64,000 nt of DNA, from assembly GCF_002483305.1 (NCBI RefSeq), contig NZ_DLHQ01000026.1, positions 260,709 to 324,708 of the forward strand, in the 5' to 3' direction. The DNA comes from Brevundimonas sp. UBA7664 (GTDB lineage: Bacteria > Pseudomonadota > Alphaproteobacteria > Caulobacterales > Caulobacteraceae). A model generated the notes under the pieces. It saw only the letters and a program-made list of their open reading frames with translations, had not been told where the DNA came from and searched no databases. Shown here piece by piece: positions 55,090 through 64,000 of this stretch. A program made the translations under genes and the position numbers. Each line of letters opens with the position of its first letter. Within the stretch, counting starts at the first letter, position 1.

Positions 55090-55134
55090 CAAACTCCCAT
55101 GACGCCCGCCGGCATCCCTGCTAACGGAGCCGCC

Positions 55135-56391
55135 ATGACCGAGACCGCCTTCAAGTCCGACTTCCTGAAAACCCTTCAGGCGCGTGGCTACATCCATCAG
55201 ATCACCCACCCGGCCGAGCTCGACGCCGCGGCCGACGCCGGCGTGGTCACCGGCTACATCGGCTTCGACGCCACCGCGCCCTCCCTGCACGTCGGCAGCC
55301 TGATCCAGATCATGATGCTGCGCCGGCTCCAGCAGGCGGGCGGCAAGCCCATCGTCCTGATGGGCGGCGGCACCACCAAGGTCGGCGACCCGACCGGCAA
55401 GGACGCCTCGCGCCCCCAGCTGACCGACGACACCATCCAGTCCAACATCGCCTCCATCAAGACGGTGTTCGAGAAATTCCTCACCTTCGGCGACGGCCCG
55501 ACCGACGCCATCCTGCTCGACAACGACCAGTGGCTGTCGACCTACGGCTATGTCGAATTCCTGCGCGAATACGGCACGCATTTCACCATCAACCGGATGC
55601 TAGCCTTCGACTCGGTCAAGCTGCGGCTGGAACGCGAACAGCCCATGACCTTCCTCGAGTTCAACTACATGCTGATGCAGTCGGTGGACTTCCTCGAGCT
55701 CAACCGCGCCCGCGGCTGCACCCTGCAGATGGGCGGCTCGGACCAGTGGGGCAACATCGTCTCGGGCGTCGACCTGGTCCGCCGCGTCGACCAGAAGGCC
55801 GCCTTCGGCCTGACCACGCCCCTGCTGACCACCGCCTCGGGCGGCAAGATGGGCAAGACGGCCCAGGGCGCGGTCTGGCTGAACGCCGAGCAGCTGTCGC
55901 CGTATGACTACTGGCAGTTCTGGCGCAACGTCGACGACGCCGACGTCGGCAAATTCCTGCGCCTGTTCACCGATCTGCCGCTCGACGAGATCGCCCGCCT
56001 GGAGGCGCTGGAAGGCGCCGGCATCAATGACGCCAAGAAGACCCTGGCCGACGCGGCGACCACCATGCTGCACGGCGCCGAGGCGGCCGCGACGGCCCGC
56101 GCCGCCGCCGAAGGGGCCTTCGAACGCGGCACGCTGTCGGCGGACCTGCCCACCGTCGAACTGCCGGCGGACGAAGTCATCGGCGCCATGATCGCCGCCG
56201 TCACGACCAAGGCCGGGCTGACCGCCTCCAATGGCGAGGCCCGTCGTCTCGCCCAGGGCGGCGGCCTGCGCCTGAACGACGCGGCCATCGCCGACGGCGC
56301 CCGGCTGATCGAGGCGTCCGACGTCAATGCCGACGGCGTGCTGAAACTGGCCGCCGGCAAGAAGAAGATCGTTCTCGTTCGCCCTGTCTGA
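55135..56391 (+). CDS. tyrS: Tyrosyl-tRNA synthetase
   Basis: Charges tRNA-Tyr. The 418-residue class I enzyme has the HIGH variant HVGS at residues 52-55, FDATAPSLH before it, the tyrosine-site block QMGGSDQWGNI, and the KMSKS variant KMGKT at 238-242. A C-terminal S4-like RNA-binding domain follows (EARRLAQGGGLRLND). The ATG at 55135 has GGAG five bases upstream and is preferred over the in-frame ATG at 55099, which has none. Confidence 0.96.
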   Translation: MTETAFKSDFLKTLQARGYIHQITHPAELDAAADAGVVTGYIGFDATAPSLHVGSLIQIMMLRRLQQAGGKPIVLMGGGTTKVGDPTGKDASRPQLTDDTIQSNIASIKTVFEKFLTFGDGPTDAILLDNDQWLSTYGYVEFLREYGTHFTINRMLAFDSVKLRLEREQPMTFLEFNYMLMQSVDFLELNRARGCTLQMGGSDQWGNIVSGVDLVRRVDQKAAFGLTTPLLTTASGGKMGKTAQGAVWLNAEQLSPYDYWQFWRNVDDADVGKFLRLFTDLPLDEIARLEALEGAGINDAKKTLADAATTMLHGAEAAATARAAAEGAFERGTLSADLPTVELPADEVIGAMIAAVTTKAGLTASNGEARRLAQGGGLRLNDAAIADGARLIEASDVNADGVLKLAAGKKKIVLVRPV

Positions 56392-56400
56392 AGGCCCAAC

Positions 56401-56868
56401 ATGACCGAAATCACCGAAGGCTCGAAAGCCCCCATGTTCGACATGGCCACGGCCGACGGCGGCCGCGTGTCCCTCGACGGGCTCAAGGGCCGCACCGTCG
56501 TCCTGTATTTCTATCCCAAGGCCGACACCCCCGGCTGCACCACCGAGGGCCAGGATTTCTCCGCCCTGATCGCGGACTTCGACAAGGCCGGCGCAACCGT
56601 CATCGGCGTCTCGCGCGATCCGGTGAAGAAGCTCGACCGCTTCAAGGCCAAATACGACCTGAAGGTCATCCTCGCCTCGGACGAACCCGAGGACGTCACC
56701 GAGGCCTTCGGCGTCTGGGTCGAGAAGAAGCTCTACGGCCGCGAATACATGGGCATCGAGCGCGCCACCTTCCTGATCGACGGCGCGGGCGTGGTCCGCC
56801 GCGTCTGGCGCAAGGTCTCGGTCAAGGGCCATGCGGCCGAAGTCCTGGCGGCGGTTCAGTCGATCTGA
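56401..56868 (+). CDS. bcp: Bcp/PrxQ-family thiol peroxidase
   Basis: Reduces peroxides with a Cys thiol. The 155-residue protein has the peroxidatic Cys 46 in ADTPGCTTEG and the downstream MGIERATFLID. There is no Cys at the +5 position where PrxQ normally keeps its resolving Cys, and no other Cys at all, so this is the 1-Cys form and must be recycled by an external thiol. It follows tyrS by 9 bases and is probably co-transcribed. Confidence 0.94.
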   Translation: MTEITEGSKAPMFDMATADGGRVSLDGLKGRTVVLYFYPKADTPGCTTEGQDFSALIADFDKAGATVIGVSRDPVKKLDRFKAKYDLKVILASDEPEDVTEAFGVWVEKKLYGREYMGIERATFLIDGAGVVRRVWRKVSVKGHAAEVLAAVQSI

Positions 56869-56934
56869 GTGCTGATCGATTGACGCCTTGGACGTTGAAA
56901 CCGGCGTTTCATAGATTCGCCGAGAGTCCGGTCA

Positions 56935-56965
56935 GGTTCGCGAACCACAGTTCCAGATTCGCGAA
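56935..56965. promoter_or_regulatory. Paired TTCGCGAA palindromes upstream of the M23/bactofilin genes
   Basis: GGTTCGCGAACC (56935-56946) is a perfect 12-bp palindrome, and a second TTCGCGAA lies at 56958-56965. Their centres are 21 bp apart, two helical turns, as for a dimeric regulator. A degenerate third copy (TTCGCGTGAA) lies at 57007-57016. The regulator is unknown. Confidence 0.4.
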
Positions 56966-57031
56966 CTCGCCCCACAAGCGAAAATAGGATGCGAATACCG
57001 CTGTTATTCGCGTGAAGACCGGGCAGGATGG

Positions 57032-57047
57032 TTAACAAGTCGTGAAC
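57032..57047. promoter_or_regulatory. Near-consensus CtrA box upstream of the M23/bactofilin genes
   Basis: TTAA-N7-TGAAC differs by one base from the CtrA consensus TTAA-N7-TTAAC. It lies 62 bases before the M23 start. Two CcrM methylation sites (GATTC at 56914 and 56956) lie in the same intergenic region. Confidence 0.4.
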
Positions 57048-57109
57048 AGACTTGTACCCAAGCTGTACCTTGGCGCATAACCCGTCGTCGTACGTGGGGG
57101 CGTTGCGTG

Positions 57110-58261
57110 ATGACCGAACGAGAACCGACTGTCAGGCGGTCTCTGCTGGGAAAGTGGTTTCCGACCCGATACCTGTATCTGCGTGATGGCGACGCCGTCC
57201 GCGCCTGGGCGCTGACGCCCGGCAAACAGGCGATGGGCGCCGTCGCCGCCGTCTTGCTGGGCGGATGGACCGCGGTGGCCTCGGGCAGCCTGGTCTTCGA
57301 CATGGTGGCGCAGAGCCAGTCCGACCGGACCGTCGCCCGCGCCCGCGCCGCCTCCGAACGCATGAACGCCGACCTGCAGGCCCGGCTTGACAGCGCCGTG
57401 GTGCGCATGACCGCGACCACCGGCTCGCTCGATGAAATGGCCCAGATGGTCGAGCGCCGCCACGCGGCCCTGACCCAGGTCATGGGCATGTTCCGCGGCG
57501 TCGAGGGCGCCGAGCAAGCGCTGCGCCCGGCCCCCGCCCTCAGCGCCAGCCGGTCCACGCCCGTCCAGCGCATGATCGCCGTGCGCATGGACCAGGAGCG
57601 CCTGATCGCCCGGGCCGAGACCGAGGCCCAGACCCGCGCCGAGCGGCTGCGTCTGGCCTTCCGCCTCGCCGGCCTCAACCCGGCGGCCTACACCCCGACG
57701 GGCTCGGCCCTCGGCGGGCCGCTGGTCGAAGCGCGCGACCCGCGGGCCCTGGCCGCCGTGCTCGATGTCGACGAGGCCTTCGCCGTCCGCATCCGCCACG
57801 CCGCCGACAATCTGTCGGACATGCGCTCCCTGGCGAATGCCGCCGAGAGCATGCCCTTCCGCCGCCCCACGCCGGCGCGCACCACCTCGGGCTTTGGCGT
57901 CCGCTTCGACCCGTTCAACGGCCGCCCGGCCCTGCATCAGGGTCAGGATTTCGCCGCGCCGCTGAACACGCCCATCTACGCCCCGGCTCCCGGGATCGTG
58001 TCTTTCGTCGGCGTGCGTTCAGGGTATGGCAACACCGTTGAGATAGATCATGGACGCGGTTTCAAGACGCGATACGCCCACCTGAACGCCACGGCCGTCC
58101 TGCCCGGTCAGCGGATCAATCTCGGTCAGCGGGTCGGCGCCATGGGAACCACAGGACGCTCCACGGGCGTGCATCTGCACTACGAAGTGTGGATGAACGG
58201 CCGACCCCAGAACCCCGCCCGCTTCATGAGAGCCGGAGACCAACTTGTTCAACAAGACTAA
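57110..58261 (+). CDS. Membrane-anchored M23 (LytM-type) peptidase
   Basis: Zinc endopeptidases of this family cut peptidoglycan peptide cross-links. The 383-residue product has a cytoplasmic N-terminus, one membrane helix at about residues 42-66, and a helical coiled-coil-like periplasmic section to about 240. The M23 domain follows: RTTSGFGVRFDPF, HQGQDF with metal His 276 and Asp 280, and HLHYEVW with His 355 and metal His 357. All metal ligands are present, so it should be active. The ATG at 57110 is preferred over the adjoining GTG. Its 3' end overlaps the bactofilin start by 17 bases. Confidence 0.92.
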   Translation: MTEREPTVRRSLLGKWFPTRYLYLRDGDAVRAWALTPGKQAMGAVAAVLLGGWTAVASGSLVFDMVAQSQSDRTVARARAASERMNADLQARLDSAVVRMTATTGSLDEMAQMVERRHAALTQVMGMFRGVEGAEQALRPAPALSASRSTPVQRMIAVRMDQERLIARAETEAQTRAERLRLAFRLAGLNPAAYTPTGSALGGPLVEARDPRALAAVLDVDEAFAVRIRHAADNLSDMRSLANAAESMPFRRPTPARTTSGFGVRFDPFNGRPALHQGQDFAAPLNTPIYAPAPGIVSFVGVRSGYGNTVEIDHGRGFKTRYAHLNATAVLPGQRINLGQRVGAMGTTGRSTGVHLHYEVWMNGRPQNPARFMRAGDQLVQQD

Positions 58262-58778
58262 ATCCCCCGCCCCGTCGCCCCAGCCCCGCGCTGACAACGG
58301 TTCATCCATCCCGCCGCTGCCTGATCTGCCCACGCCGGGCGGTCCTGCGGCGTCCGCTGCCCGTCCGGCCCCGGCCGCCAGCGCGCGCGGTCTGTCGACC
58401 CTGTCGTCGGACCTCCAGTTCGAAGGCGGCATCACGGGCGGCGGCGACCTGCAGATCGACGGCTCGATCAAGGGCGACGTCCGCGTCGGCCGACTGATCG
58501 TCGGCGAGACCGGCGCGGTCGAGGGCAATGTCTCGGCCGACTATGTCGAGGTCCGCGGCCGCGTCGTCGGCGGCATCTCGGGCAAACAGGTCAAGCTGAT
58601 CGCCACCGCCTATGTCGACGGCGACATCACAGCCGAACAGATGTCGATCGACATCGGCGCCTATTTCCAGGGCCGCGTCCTGCAAGGCCGCCGCGAGGCG
58701 CCCGCTCCGACACCCGCCCCGCGCCCGGCCGCGCCGGAGCCGGCGCCGCAGATCATCGACATGAAGGGCCCGTCCTGA
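58245..58778 (+). CDS. Bactofilin
   Basis: Bactofilins polymerise into filaments that position cell-wall enzymes (BacA/BacB in Caulobacter at the stalk base). The 177-residue product has disordered Pro/Ala-rich ends and a central right-handed beta-helix of about residues 48-145 (SSDLQFEGGITGGGDLQIDG, then GNVSADYVEVRGRVVGG). It starts at a TTG with GGAG six bases upstream, inside the end of the M23 gene. Bactofilin genes are often paired with M23 peptidases, which supports a joint role in local wall remodelling. Confidence 0.92.
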   Translation: MFNKTKSPAPSPQPRADNGSSIPPLPDLPTPGGPAASAARPAPAASARGLSTLSSDLQFEGGITGGGDLQIDGSIKGDVRVGRLIVGETGAVEGNVSADYVEVRGRVVGGISGKQVKLIATAYVDGDITAEQMSIDIGAYFQGRVLQGRREAPAPTPAPRPAAPEPAPQIIDMKGPS

Positions 58779-58800
58779 CCTTACGGGACGCCTGAAAGAC

Positions 58801-58833
58801 AAAAGGCCCCGGATCGCTCCGGGGCCTTTTTCT
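58801..58833. terminator. Bidirectional intrinsic terminator between bactofilin and prfB
   Basis: A perfect 12-bp stem (AAAAGGCCCCGG at 58801-58812 and its complement at 58819-58830) with a 6-base loop has T-runs on both strands. It serves the convergent bactofilin and prfB transcripts. Confidence 0.9.
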
Positions 58834-59954
58834 ATTCGACGGTCGATCCGCGCGTCTCGCCGACCCGCGCGGCCAGCGCCGCGCCCATGAACAGGTCCAG
58901 ATCCCCGTCCAGCACGCCTTGCGTATCCGAGGTCTCGACGTTGGTCCGCAGGTCCTTGACCATCTGATAGGGCTGCAGGACGTAGGACCGGATCTGGTGG
59001 CCCCAGCCGATGTCGGTCTTGGCGTCGGCCACGGCCTGGGCCGCCGCCTCGCGCCGTTGCAGTTCCAGTTCGTACAGACGCGCCCGCAGCATTTTCCACG
59101 CCTGTTCGCGGTTCTGGTGCTGCGACCGGCCGGCCTGACAGGCCACCACGGTGTTGGTCGGAATGTGCGTCAGCCGCACCGCCGAGTCCGTCTTGTTGAT
59201 ATGCTGACCGCCCGAGCCCGAGGCGCGGTAGGTGTCGGTGCGCACGTCCGACGGATTGATGTCGATCTCGATGGCGTCGTCGACCACCGGCGAGACCCCG
59301 ATCGAGGCGAAGGACGTATGCCGCTTGGCCGCCGCATCATAGGGGCTGATCCGCACCAGCCGGTGCACCCCCGATTCCGACTTCAGCCAGCCATAGGCGT
59401 TGGGCCCGGTGATCAGAATGGTCGCCGATTTGATGCCGGCCTGGTCGCCGTCTTCCGACGCCTCCAGCTCTACCTCGTATCCGTGGGCCTTCGCCCAGCG
59501 CGAATACATCCGCAGCAACATCCCGGCCCAGTCGCACGACTCCGTCCCGCCGGCGCCGGAGTTCACTTCCAGATAGGCGTCATTGCCGTCGGCCTCGCCG
59601 GACAGCAGGGCCTCCAGCTCGGCGCGGCCGGCGCGGTCCTTGATCGCCTTCAGCGAGGCGCGCGCCTCTTCGAGCGTGGGCTCATCGCCCTCCTCGTCGG
59701 CCATCTCGGCGAGCATGACGCCCTCCTCCAGACCGGTCTCCATCTCGCGGACGGTGTTGATCTGGGCCTCGAGCCGGGCGCGGTCGCGCGACACGGCCTG
59801 GGCCGCCTCGGGGTCGTTCCACAGCGTCGGGTCCTCGACCCGCGCGTTCAGCTCATCCAGTTTTCGAAGCGCGACATCCCAGTCAAAGACGCCTCCTGAG
59901 CAGAGCGATGCTCTGCTCGATGTCGGCCTTCATGGCCTCGACATCCGGTCTCAT
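58832..59954 (-). CDS. prfB: Peptide chain release factor 2, with programmed +1 frameshift
   Basis: RF2 ends translation at UGA and UAA. The first part is 23 codons from ATG at 59954 (MRPDVEAMKADIEQ) with AGGAG seven bases upstream. It then meets CTT TGA C at 59888-59882 with an internal AGGAGG three bases before the CTT. After a +1 shift past base 59885 the second part runs DWDVALRKLDELNARV to the stop at 58832, total 373 residues. The peptidyl-release motif is in SGSGGQHINKTDSAV. The stop-recognition tripeptide reads SPY where E. coli has SPF (VRISPYDAAAKRHTSF). Shifting lets low RF2 raise its own synthesis. Confidence 0.95.
59877..59918 (-). promoter_or_regulatory. prfB frameshift signal with adjacent upstream hairpin
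   Basis: On the minus strand the order is: a perfect 9-bp hairpin (GAGCAGAGC/GCTCTGCTC, 59918-59898, 3-base loop), AGGAGG, CGT, then the slip site CTT TGA C (59888-59882). The internal Shine-Dalgarno and slip codon match the classical RF2 signal. The hairpin directly 5' of the Shine-Dalgarno is an additional element. Confidence 0.85.
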
Positions 59955-60036
59955 CGCGAACTCCTGCGATACGAAAGTGAGGCGCGGACATAGAGCGCGC
60001 CGGGGGAAAGGGGAAGGGCCGGAGGCAACAGGAGTC

Positions 60037-60118
60037 AGGCAACAGGCAGCAGGATTGACGGAAGGCGTCCGCCGCCAGACGGCAACTCAGTCCGGCCGTT
60101 GCCTGCTGCCTGTTGCCT
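60037..60118. repeat. 17-bp perfect inverted repeat between prfB and PBP1A
   Basis: AGGCAACAGGCAGCAGG (60037-60053) and its exact complement (60102-60118) flank 48 bases. Partial extra copies of the words GGCAACAGG and CTGCTGCC adjoin on both sides (60024-60032 and 60117-60125). It lies just after the PBP1A stop and ahead of prfB, and has the look of a dispersed intergenic repeat. Confidence 0.75.
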
Positions 60119-60124
60119 GCTGCC

Positions 60125-62542
<2,418 letters not shown>

Positions 62543-62579
62543 GCTGAATACTCCGAAAAGGCGGGCCCGATGGGCTGGT

Positions 62580-63308
62580 TTAGCCCGCGTCGGAGGCCCC
62601 GGCTAGAGCCGTGACGCGACGGTCCAGCTCCTGTCGCGCGGCGGCCACGACATCGGCGTCCATATCCCCCTGCCCTGCCATCCAGCGCAGATAATCATCC
62701 GGCGGTTCGGCCCACGGCCGCCCGCGATGTTTGCCGAACGGAATCCGCTCCAGCCGCCGCGGCTCGTTCGTCCAGGCCAGCATCTGATCGACCGTGGCGA
62801 CCTTGAGCAGGTCGATCAGCAGATGCGCCGTCACCCAGGCGTCCGGCCCCGCCCGGTGCGCCGGATCGGCCAAGGCCGGGTCCAGCCGCAGCCCCCGCCA
62901 GTATCGCAGCACCTGATTCGAATGCCCCGGCGCCTCGGGCCAGACGTTCTTGGCCGAGCGCACGGTGCAGATCCACGGCAGGCCGCCATGCGCCGTATCG
63001 GCGATGAACCCCCGCTCGAACCGCGCCGAATGCGCCACCATGACGTCGGCCGGCGTCGGCAGGAACATCTCCCGCAGTCGGTATTCGTCGCAGTGCGGAT
63101 CGTCGTCGCAGAAATGCTCGGGCGTCAGATGATGCACCGCCATGGCGTGAAACGAGATCTCCCCACGCGGCCGGAACAGCTTCGTCACCGGCGGCGCCGC
63201 GACCCAACCGCCGGCGCCGTCGGGCGTCACATCGACGATTCCGACCTCGAGGATCTCGGCGGACCGGTCCCCGCCGGAGGTTTCAAGATCGACGACACGC
63301 AGGCGCAT
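62580..63308 (-). CDS. DnaQ-like 3'-5' exonuclease (exodeoxyribonuclease X-like)
   Basis: The 242-residue product begins MRLRVVDLETSGG with the DEDD-family first acidic pair (Asp 7, Glu 9), contains VAHSARFERGF and RAGPDAWVTAHLL for the later motifs, and ends with an IPFGKHRGRPWAEPPDDYLRWM segment, the C-terminal domain seen in exodeoxyribonuclease X relatives. The likely role is DNA end processing or repair. The ATG at 63308 is preferred; the frame stays open to 63440 but that part lies in the divergent promoter region. Confidence 0.88.
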   Translation of the reverse strand: MRLRVVDLETSGGDRSAEILEVGIVDVTPDGAGGWVAAPPVTKLFRPRGEISFHAMAVHHLTPEHFCDDDPHCDEYRLREMFLPTPADVMVAHSARFERGFIADTAHGGLPWICTVRSAKNVWPEAPGHSNQVLRYWRGLRLDPALADPAHRAGPDAWVTAHLLIDLLKVATVDQMLAWTNEPRRLERIPFGKHRGRPWAEPPDDYLRWMAGQGDMDADVVAAARQELDRRVTALAGASDAG

Positions 63309-63406
63309 CGGTCGGAGATAGGGGGTTTGGGGGCGGAGGGCGAGCGGAGGTCGAACCAGATTTCCGCCGTAAGCGGACAAGGCGAGAGTGAGAGCCCGCG
63401 ACCAAT

Positions 63407-63427
63407 TGAGAATGATAGTGAGATTGA
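63407..63427. promoter_or_regulatory. Tandem 9-mer direct repeat upstream of the TonB receptor gene
   Basis: TGAGAATGA and TGAGATTGA, differing at one base, are spaced by 3 bases, 60 bases before the ATG at 63488. The words resemble the hexamer units of Fur-type iron boxes and lie in the likely promoter region, so iron-linked control is possible. Confidence 0.35.
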
Positions 63428-63487
63428 CTCGCAAGTACACTTGTGGTCAGACGCCCGCTCTCCTTCTCCCTTGTTTCGAAGCGCTTC

Positions 63488-64000
63488 ATGTCCCCTCGCC
63501 TGCTGGCTACCGTCGCCCTCCTGCCGCTGCTCTTTGCCGCACTTCCCGCCAAGGCGCAGGAGGCCGCGACCCTCGACGAAGTCATCGTCACTGCTTCCCG
63601 GTTCGAGACCCCTCGATCGGCCATTGCCGCGACGGTGGAAATCCTCGACGCCGAGGCGATCACCCAGCAGACAGCCCTGGCCGCCTCTGCCGTCGATACG
63701 GTGGCGGCCCTGGTCCCCTCTTTCTCGCCGACGCGACAGAAGCTGTCAGGCTTCGGCGAGACTTTGCGCGGGCGCTCGCCGCTCTATCTGGTGGACGGGG
63801 TGCCGCAGTCGACGCCGCTGCGTGACGACAGCCGCGACGGCTACACCATCGATCCCTTCTTCATCGACCGGGTCGAGGTCATCTTCGGCTCCAACGCCAT
63901 CCAGGGCATCGGCGCCACCGGCGGGGTGGTCAACTACGTCACCGCCCGCAAACCGTCCGAAGGCGAAGGGCTGACGGGGCGGATGATGGCCCAGGTCACC
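63488..64000 (+). CDS. TonB-dependent outer-membrane receptor, N-terminal part (3' end outside window)
   Basis: Energy-coupled outer-membrane importer. The 171 residues visible have a signal peptide (MSPRLLATVALLPLLFAALP, cleavage near 23), the TonB-box-like LDEVIVTASRF at 29-39, then the plug domain: YLVDGVPQSTPLRD, IDPFFIDRVEVIFGSNAIQG and GATGGVVNYVTARKP. The beta-barrel is outside the window, so the substrate class cannot be judged. It is divergent from the exonuclease gene with about 180 bases between. Confidence 0.92.
   Translation, partial: MSPRLLATVALLPLLFAALPAKAQEAATLDEVIVTASRFETPRSAIAATVEILDAEAITQQTALAASAVDTVAALVPSFSPTRQKLSGFGETLRGRSPLYLVDGVPQSTPLRDDSRDGYTIDPFFIDRVEVIFGSNAIQGIGATGGVVNYVTARKPSEGEGLTGRMMAQVT

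Noticed and set aside
56896..56910. Hairpin GAAAC-CGGC-GTTTC after bcp as a terminator
   Set aside because: The stem is only about 5 bp and no T-run follows, so I do not call a terminator there.
58832..59794. prfB as a disrupted pseudogene because of the TGA after codon 23
   Set aside because: The site is the classical RF2 programmed frameshift (AGGAGG, CTT TGA C) and the second frame is intact to the end.

Overview
The window is a GC-rich chromosomal segment that looks like an alphaproteobacterium of the Caulobacteraceae (Caulobacter/Brevundimonas type). The basis is the gene order pyrH-frr-uppS-cdsA-dxr-rseP-bamA-skp-lpxD-fabZ-lpxA-lpxI-lpxB next to gltA, a single long nuo operon that runs into birA-coaX-rnj, a housekeeping-type promoter with a GCTANA -10 element, three near-matches to the CtrA box, LpxI instead of LpxH, and dispersed palindromic repeats. 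Almost all genes are ordinary core genes. I see no prophage, insertion sequence, integrase or CRISPR array. No stretch longer than about 300 bases lacks a gene.

Layout. 1-958: the 3' end of citrate synthase, its terminator and one unrecognised small gene. 1027-13769 (minus strand): an envelope-biogenesis operon read from pyrH to lpxB, covering UMP kinase, ribosome recycling, undecaprenyl and phospholipid precursors, isoprenoids, outer-membrane protein assembly and lipid A. 13844-34665 (minus strand): complete complex I (nuoA to nuoN) with nine small accessory genes interleaved, followed by birA, coaX and ribonuclease J. 34878-42215: an AbgT-type transporter, tRNA-Asp, a polysaccharide deacetylase, a small secreted protein, a DEAD-box helicase, a diguanylate cyclase, a PlsC-like acyltransferase and a TfoX-like protein. 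42219-52229 (minus strand): an iscR-led SUF iron-sulfur operon with two cysteine desulfurases, continuing by start/stop overlaps into metNIQ. 52388-64000: an alpha/beta-hydrolase-like protein, a NamZ-family muramidase, a DOMON-like protein, tyrS with a possible short leader peptide, a Bcp peroxiredoxin, an M23 peptidase/bactofilin pair, prfB with its programmed +1 frameshift, PBP1A, a DnaQ-like exonuclease, and the start of a TonB-dependent receptor.

Functional links. Neighbouring genes are mostly joined by ATGA or TGATG overlaps, so translational coupling is widespread. The SUF operon supplies the clusters that the nearby complex I needs. Envelope synthesis and remodelling recur throughout (lipid A, BamA, PBP1A, M23/bactofilin, NamZ).

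Items most worth a second look: the nine accessory genes in the nuo operon; a perfect hairpin abutting the prfB frameshift stimulator; a palindromic repeat translated inside the sufS N-terminus; the coupling of a methionine-type ABC transporter to the SUF operon; a Tyr-Tyr leader-like peptide before tyrS; and CtrA-like boxes before three genes or operons.
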